Below the pieces are notes generated by a model that saw nothing but the letters and a program-made list of their open reading frames with translations, was not told the DNA's origin and did no database searches. From Deltaproteobacteria bacterium (lineage in GTDB: Bacteria > Desulfobacterota > DSM-4660 > Desulfatiglandales > HGW-15), in contig CP070840.1 of NCBI GenBank assembly GCA_020342025.1, positions 1,162,592-1,193,946 of the forward strand: DNA of 31,355 nucleotides, given 5' to 3'. A program made the position numbers and the translations under genes. This document shows, piece by piece, positions 28,546 through 31,355 of this stretch (its first letter is position 1; every line of letters begins with the position of its first letter).

Positions 28546-31110
28546 CTAACTTTGTCCCCATTTGACGAGTCCCATCCCATGCCGGCTTTCAGGATTGGGA
28601 TGATTGGGCGTGATACGAATGTTTAATCCGAAATGACCTGCTTCCTCAAATCGAATATCACACTGGTACCTGTGGATATGGTCCCCAACGGTCTCTGAGG
28701 TATTCATGATTTGGGTAAATCGGTCCACATATCCGTTCGAGGGATCCAGTCTCCCGTAATAGGCCTCTACCATCACATCTTCGGGTAATAGTTCTCCCAG
28801 AAAGATGTTCGTTTCAACGTGATAGACCCCTCCCACTTCCACCTCGCCCACTTCTTCCATGCGGATATCTTTGATGGCCACGTTTCCCCAATTATACATA
28901 ATCTTCTCTCTCCAAAGCGCAAGCTGCTTAAGGTCCGCGCCATCTCTTTCCATCAATTGGGTGCCCCGCTCGGCAGCGGGCAAATAAAACCGGTCCCAGT
29001 ATTCCTCTACCATTTTATGGGTGTTGAACATGGGACACAGCTTCAGGAGGGAGGCCTTCATCATGGCCAGCCACCGCCTGGGGATCCCCTCTCGTCCCCT
29101 GTCATAGAAGAGAGGAATGATGTCTTTTTCCAAGATATCGTAAAGCGTCCGGCTCTCCAGGTCGTCCTGAAAAGCATGGTCTTCGTAGACCTCTCCGCTG
29201 CCGATGGACCAACCGATCTCCCTGTCATATCCTTCATCCCACCATCCATCAAGTACGCTCAGATGAAGGCCGCCGTTGGCCACCGCCTTCATACCGCTCG
29301 TCCCAGAAGCCTCCATAAAGCGACGGGGCGTGTTGAGCCAAACATCCGCACCCTGGACCATGTGACGGGCGATCTCCATATCATAGTCTTCCAGAAAAAC
29401 CATGTGACGCCTTATGCTCTCCTTGCTCGCTGTCTGAACCAGTTTCTTGATGAGCTCTTTGCCCATGTTATCCTGGGGATGGGCCTTCCCCGCGAGAATG
29501 ATTTGGGCCGGATGTCTTTCGTTGGTCAAGATTTTCTCAAGTCGCTCAATGTCCCTTAAAATAAGATCTGCCCGCTTGTATGGCGCAAACCTGCGCGCAA
29601 AACCGATGGTCAAAGTCTCAGAGTTCAACACTTCTTCCGCAATAGCGACTTCCCTATCCGGATTCCCCCTTTTCATGAGTTGTTCTTTGAGTCTCTTTCG
29701 GGTGAAACCGACGAGCCTTTCTCTTGCCCTTTCCTTGGTCCTCCACAGTTCGGTGTTCGGAATCATCTCCACCCGCTCCCAGACTTTCACATTATCCGGA
29801 TCCTCAATCCATCGGGGACCCAGGTAGCGATTGTAATTTTCAGCCATTTCCTGTGAAATCCAGGAAGGGATGTGGACGCCATTGGTCACATGGCGGATGG
29901 GCAGGTCCATTTCTGGGGTGTGGGGCCATAATGGCTGCCACATTCTACGGCTGACCTGAGCGTGAAGGCGGCTCACGCCGTTGCTCCGGTTGGACAGTCG
30001 CAGGGCTAGGACAGCCATGGAAAATTCCTCTTCTTTGTTTCGGGGATCCTGCCTTCCAAAACCGAGGAGAACATCGATGGCAATGCCCATCGTCTTGGCA
30101 AAAGAGGCGAAATAGGCTCGCATGAGATCAGGATGGAAGGTGTCTATGCCTGCTGGGACTGGGGTGTGCGTGGTAAAGACATTGGTGAATCTGACAAATT
30201 CCAGCGCCTCGTTAAAGCGCATTCCTTTATCTTCTCTGAGTTCCCGAATGCGTTCAAAAGCCGCAAAAGCAGAATGGCCTTCATTCATATGGTAGACCGC
30301 AGGGTCCAAACCCAGCGCCCTGAGCATCCTCACACCACCGATCCCAAGGACAATCTCCTGGCGGATCCTCATCTCTTTGTCGCCACCATACAGCTGTGAT
30401 GTAATACTCCGAGCCCATTCAGAATTCTCCTGCAAATTGGTATCTAGCAGGATCAACCGCGTTCTTCCTATATGAACCTGCCAGGCACGAATGCGGACCT
30501 CTTCTCCCTTGAGTTCGATGGAAACCTTGATGACCTCGCCTTTATTGTCTCTGACCCTTTCCATGGGCATGGTGGCGAACTGGTTGACCGGGTAGGTCTC
30601 CATTTGCCAGCCATCCTGGGTGAGATACTGCCTGAAGTATCCTTTCTGGTAAGCAAGCGAAATGCCGACGACGGGGAGGTTAAGGTCGCTAGATGATTTG
30701 AGATGATCCCCTGAAAGAATTCCGAGACCTCCTGAAAAGATGGGGAGACAGTCCGCAACCCCACATTCAGCGATGAAATAGGCCACCAAAAAAGGCTGCC
30801 CCCTTTCCCCAAAAATCGTGGGATCCGGTTTTTCAGCCATATACCGGTCGAAATCCTGCTTGACCCTTTCCATGTGTGCAAGGAACCCCTTATCTGTGGC
30901 CAGGTTTTCCAATTCACTCTGTTTGAGGCTGCACAGTAATTCCACAGGGTTTTTTCGAGACGCATTCCAGAGCTCCGGATTCATTCGTTTGAACAGATCG
31001 CGGGCCTCATGATTCCAGACAAACCACATATTCTCAGACAGAGCCTTGAGGGCCTGAAGGGTCTCTGGAATCTTGGGTTTAACATTTAAGACTTTGATAG
31101 GTATTGTCAT
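28546..31110 (-). CDS. glgP: Alpha-glucan (glycogen/maltodextrin) phosphorylase
   Basis: 854 residues, of the shorter prokaryotic and archaeal type with an N-terminal DUF3417-like part (LSENMWFVWNHEARDLFKRM). The phosphorylase core has the PLP motif EASGTSGMKAVANGG with Lys608, HMNEGHSAF, FTTHTPVPAG and GFARRFAPYKRADL. It cleaves alpha-1,4-glucan with phosphate to glucose-1-phosphate in the cytoplasm. AAAGGATGATCA before the ATG gives a good ribosome-binding site. The last 130 residues form a beta-rich extension (EVGGVYHVETNIFLGELLPEDVMVEAYYG) found in this clade. No other glycogen gene is in the window. Confidence 0.95.
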   Translation of the reverse strand: MTIPIKVLNVKPKIPETLQALKALSENMWFVWNHEARDLFKRMNPELWNASRKNPVELLCSLKQSELENLATDKGFLAHMERVKQDFDRYMAEKPDPTIFGERGQPFLVAYFIAECGVADCLPIFSGGLGILSGDHLKSSSDLNLPVVGISLAYQKGYFRQYLTQDGWQMETYPVNQFATMPMERVRDNKGEVIKVSIELKGEEVRIRAWQVHIGRTRLILLDTNLQENSEWARSITSQLYGGDKEMRIRQEIVLGIGGVRMLRALGLDPAVYHMNEGHSAFAAFERIRELREDKGMRFNEALEFVRFTNVFTTHTPVPAGIDTFHPDLMRAYFASFAKTMGIAIDVLLGFGRQDPRNKEEEFSMAVLALRLSNRSNGVSRLHAQVSRRMWQPLWPHTPEMDLPIRHVTNGVHIPSWISQEMAENYNRYLGPRWIEDPDNVKVWERVEMIPNTELWRTKERARERLVGFTRKRLKEQLMKRGNPDREVAIAEEVLNSETLTIGFARRFAPYKRADLILRDIERLEKILTNERHPAQIILAGKAHPQDNMGKELIKKLVQTASKESIRRHMVFLEDYDMEIARHMVQGADVWLNTPRRFMEASGTSGMKAVANGGLHLSVLDGWWDEGYDREIGWSIGSGEVYEDHAFQDDLESRTLYDILEKDIIPLFYDRGREGIPRRWLAMMKASLLKLCPMFNTHKMVEEYWDRFYLPAAERGTQLMERDGADLKQLALWREKIMYNWGNVAIKDIRMEEVGEVEVGGVYHVETNIFLGELLPEDVMVEAYYGRLDPSNGYVDRFTQIMNTSETVGDHIHRYQCDIRFEEAGHFGLNIRITPNHPNPESRHGMGLVKWGQS

Positions 31111-31183
31111 TGATCATCCTTTCTTCCGCTCGAAGATCTTTCCCTTCTCGGTGTAAAACCAAATTTTACCACATATCACCATC

Positions 31184-31355
31184 CTATCCTACCAGCAAGG
31201 GCATGAAGGCTGCCGCAAAACCCAAGAAAGAGGCAAAACCGACCACATCTGTCACTGTGGTAAGAAAGATGGAGGAGGACTGGGCCGGGTCCCGGTTGAG
31301 GGCTCTCAACACGATTGGGATTGCAGCGCCAGACAGTCCTGCCACAACCATATTC
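31184..31355 (-). CDS. MgtE-type magnesium transporter, C-terminal end (5' truncated by window edge)
   Basis: The last 57 codons of a minus-strand gene ending TAG at 31184-31186. The translation reads AGLSGAAIPIVLRALNRDPAQSSSIFLTTVTDVVGFASFLGFAAAFMPLL. It matches the final transmembrane helices of MgtE-type Mg2+ channels, where the DPA...TTxTDxxGF motif lines the pore and binds magnesium. Too little is present to name the gene more closely. It is codirectional with glgP, 73 bases upstream of it. Confidence 0.88.
   Translation of the reverse strand, partial: NMVVAGLSGAAIPIVLRALNRDPAQSSSIFLTTVTDVVGFASFLGFAAAFMPLLVG

Noticed and set aside
28819..29559. Long plus-strand frame opposite glgP
   Set aside because: It is a shadow of the phosphorylase gene, whose motifs are clear on the minus strand.

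Overview
The window looks like a chromosomal segment from a deltaproteobacterium (Desulfobacterota), probably an anaerobe. This is inference from gene content: an acyl-CoA dehydrogenase/ETF operon, a hydrogenase-maturation (hyp) operon, a DUF2333 protein, a PgsB/PgsC/PgsW set, a SpeD homologue without a spermidine synthase, and spacers full of short word-built inverted repeats. No rRNA, tRNA, CRISPR array, integrase or intact insertion sequence was seen.

Layout. 1-2589 (+): 3' end of an acyl-CoA dehydrogenase, then etfB and etfA. 2909-4679 (+): an unrecognised small beta-rich protein and a membrane-anchored DUF2333 protein. 4734-10438 (+): hypA, a four-helix-bundle protein in a repeat-bounded cassette, hypB, hypF, hypD and a small kinase-like protein; hypC and hypE are absent. 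10435-11646 (-): a Fur-FeoA fusion and a second Fur-family regulator. 11647-12328: a gene-poor spacer with one operator-like site and a possible decayed reading frame. 12329-14764 (+): a sigma-54 activator, a sigma-54 promoter, two small OB-fold-like proteins (one cytoplasmic, one exported) and a terminator. 14825-16027 (+): a DUF418-type membrane protein. 16285-21064 (+): a compact set of SpeD-like pyruvoyl decarboxylase, FemAB-like GNAT, ATP-grasp ligase, LysA-like PLP decarboxylase and PmtA-like methyltransferase. 21153-22265 (-): an unrecognised membrane-anchored protein. 22714-22980 (+): a third OB-fold-like protein behind its own sigma-54 promoter. 23034-25391 (-): an SLC13-type permease with four RCK_C domains. 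25734-28525 (+): pgsB-pgsC-pgsW. 28546-31110 (-): alpha-glucan phosphorylase, then the 3' end of an mgtE-like gene.

Two observations stand out. (1) The two sigma-54 promoters, 8.7 kb apart, drive paralogous small proteins. Each is preceded by three copies of a GGAA-N7-TTCC dyad at almost identical distances from the promoter GG (196/166/65 and 196/165/64 bp). The activator encoded just upstream of the first promoter, which has the same kind of site before its own gene, is the natural candidate to bind them. This reads as a small, apparently undescribed sigma-54 regulon. (2) The 16-21 kb set combines two different amino-acid decarboxylase folds with an ATP-grasp ligase, an acyl/aminoacyl transferase and a lipid-type N-methyltransferase, with no spermidine synthase, which suggests an uncharacterised amine conjugate or aminolipid pathway.
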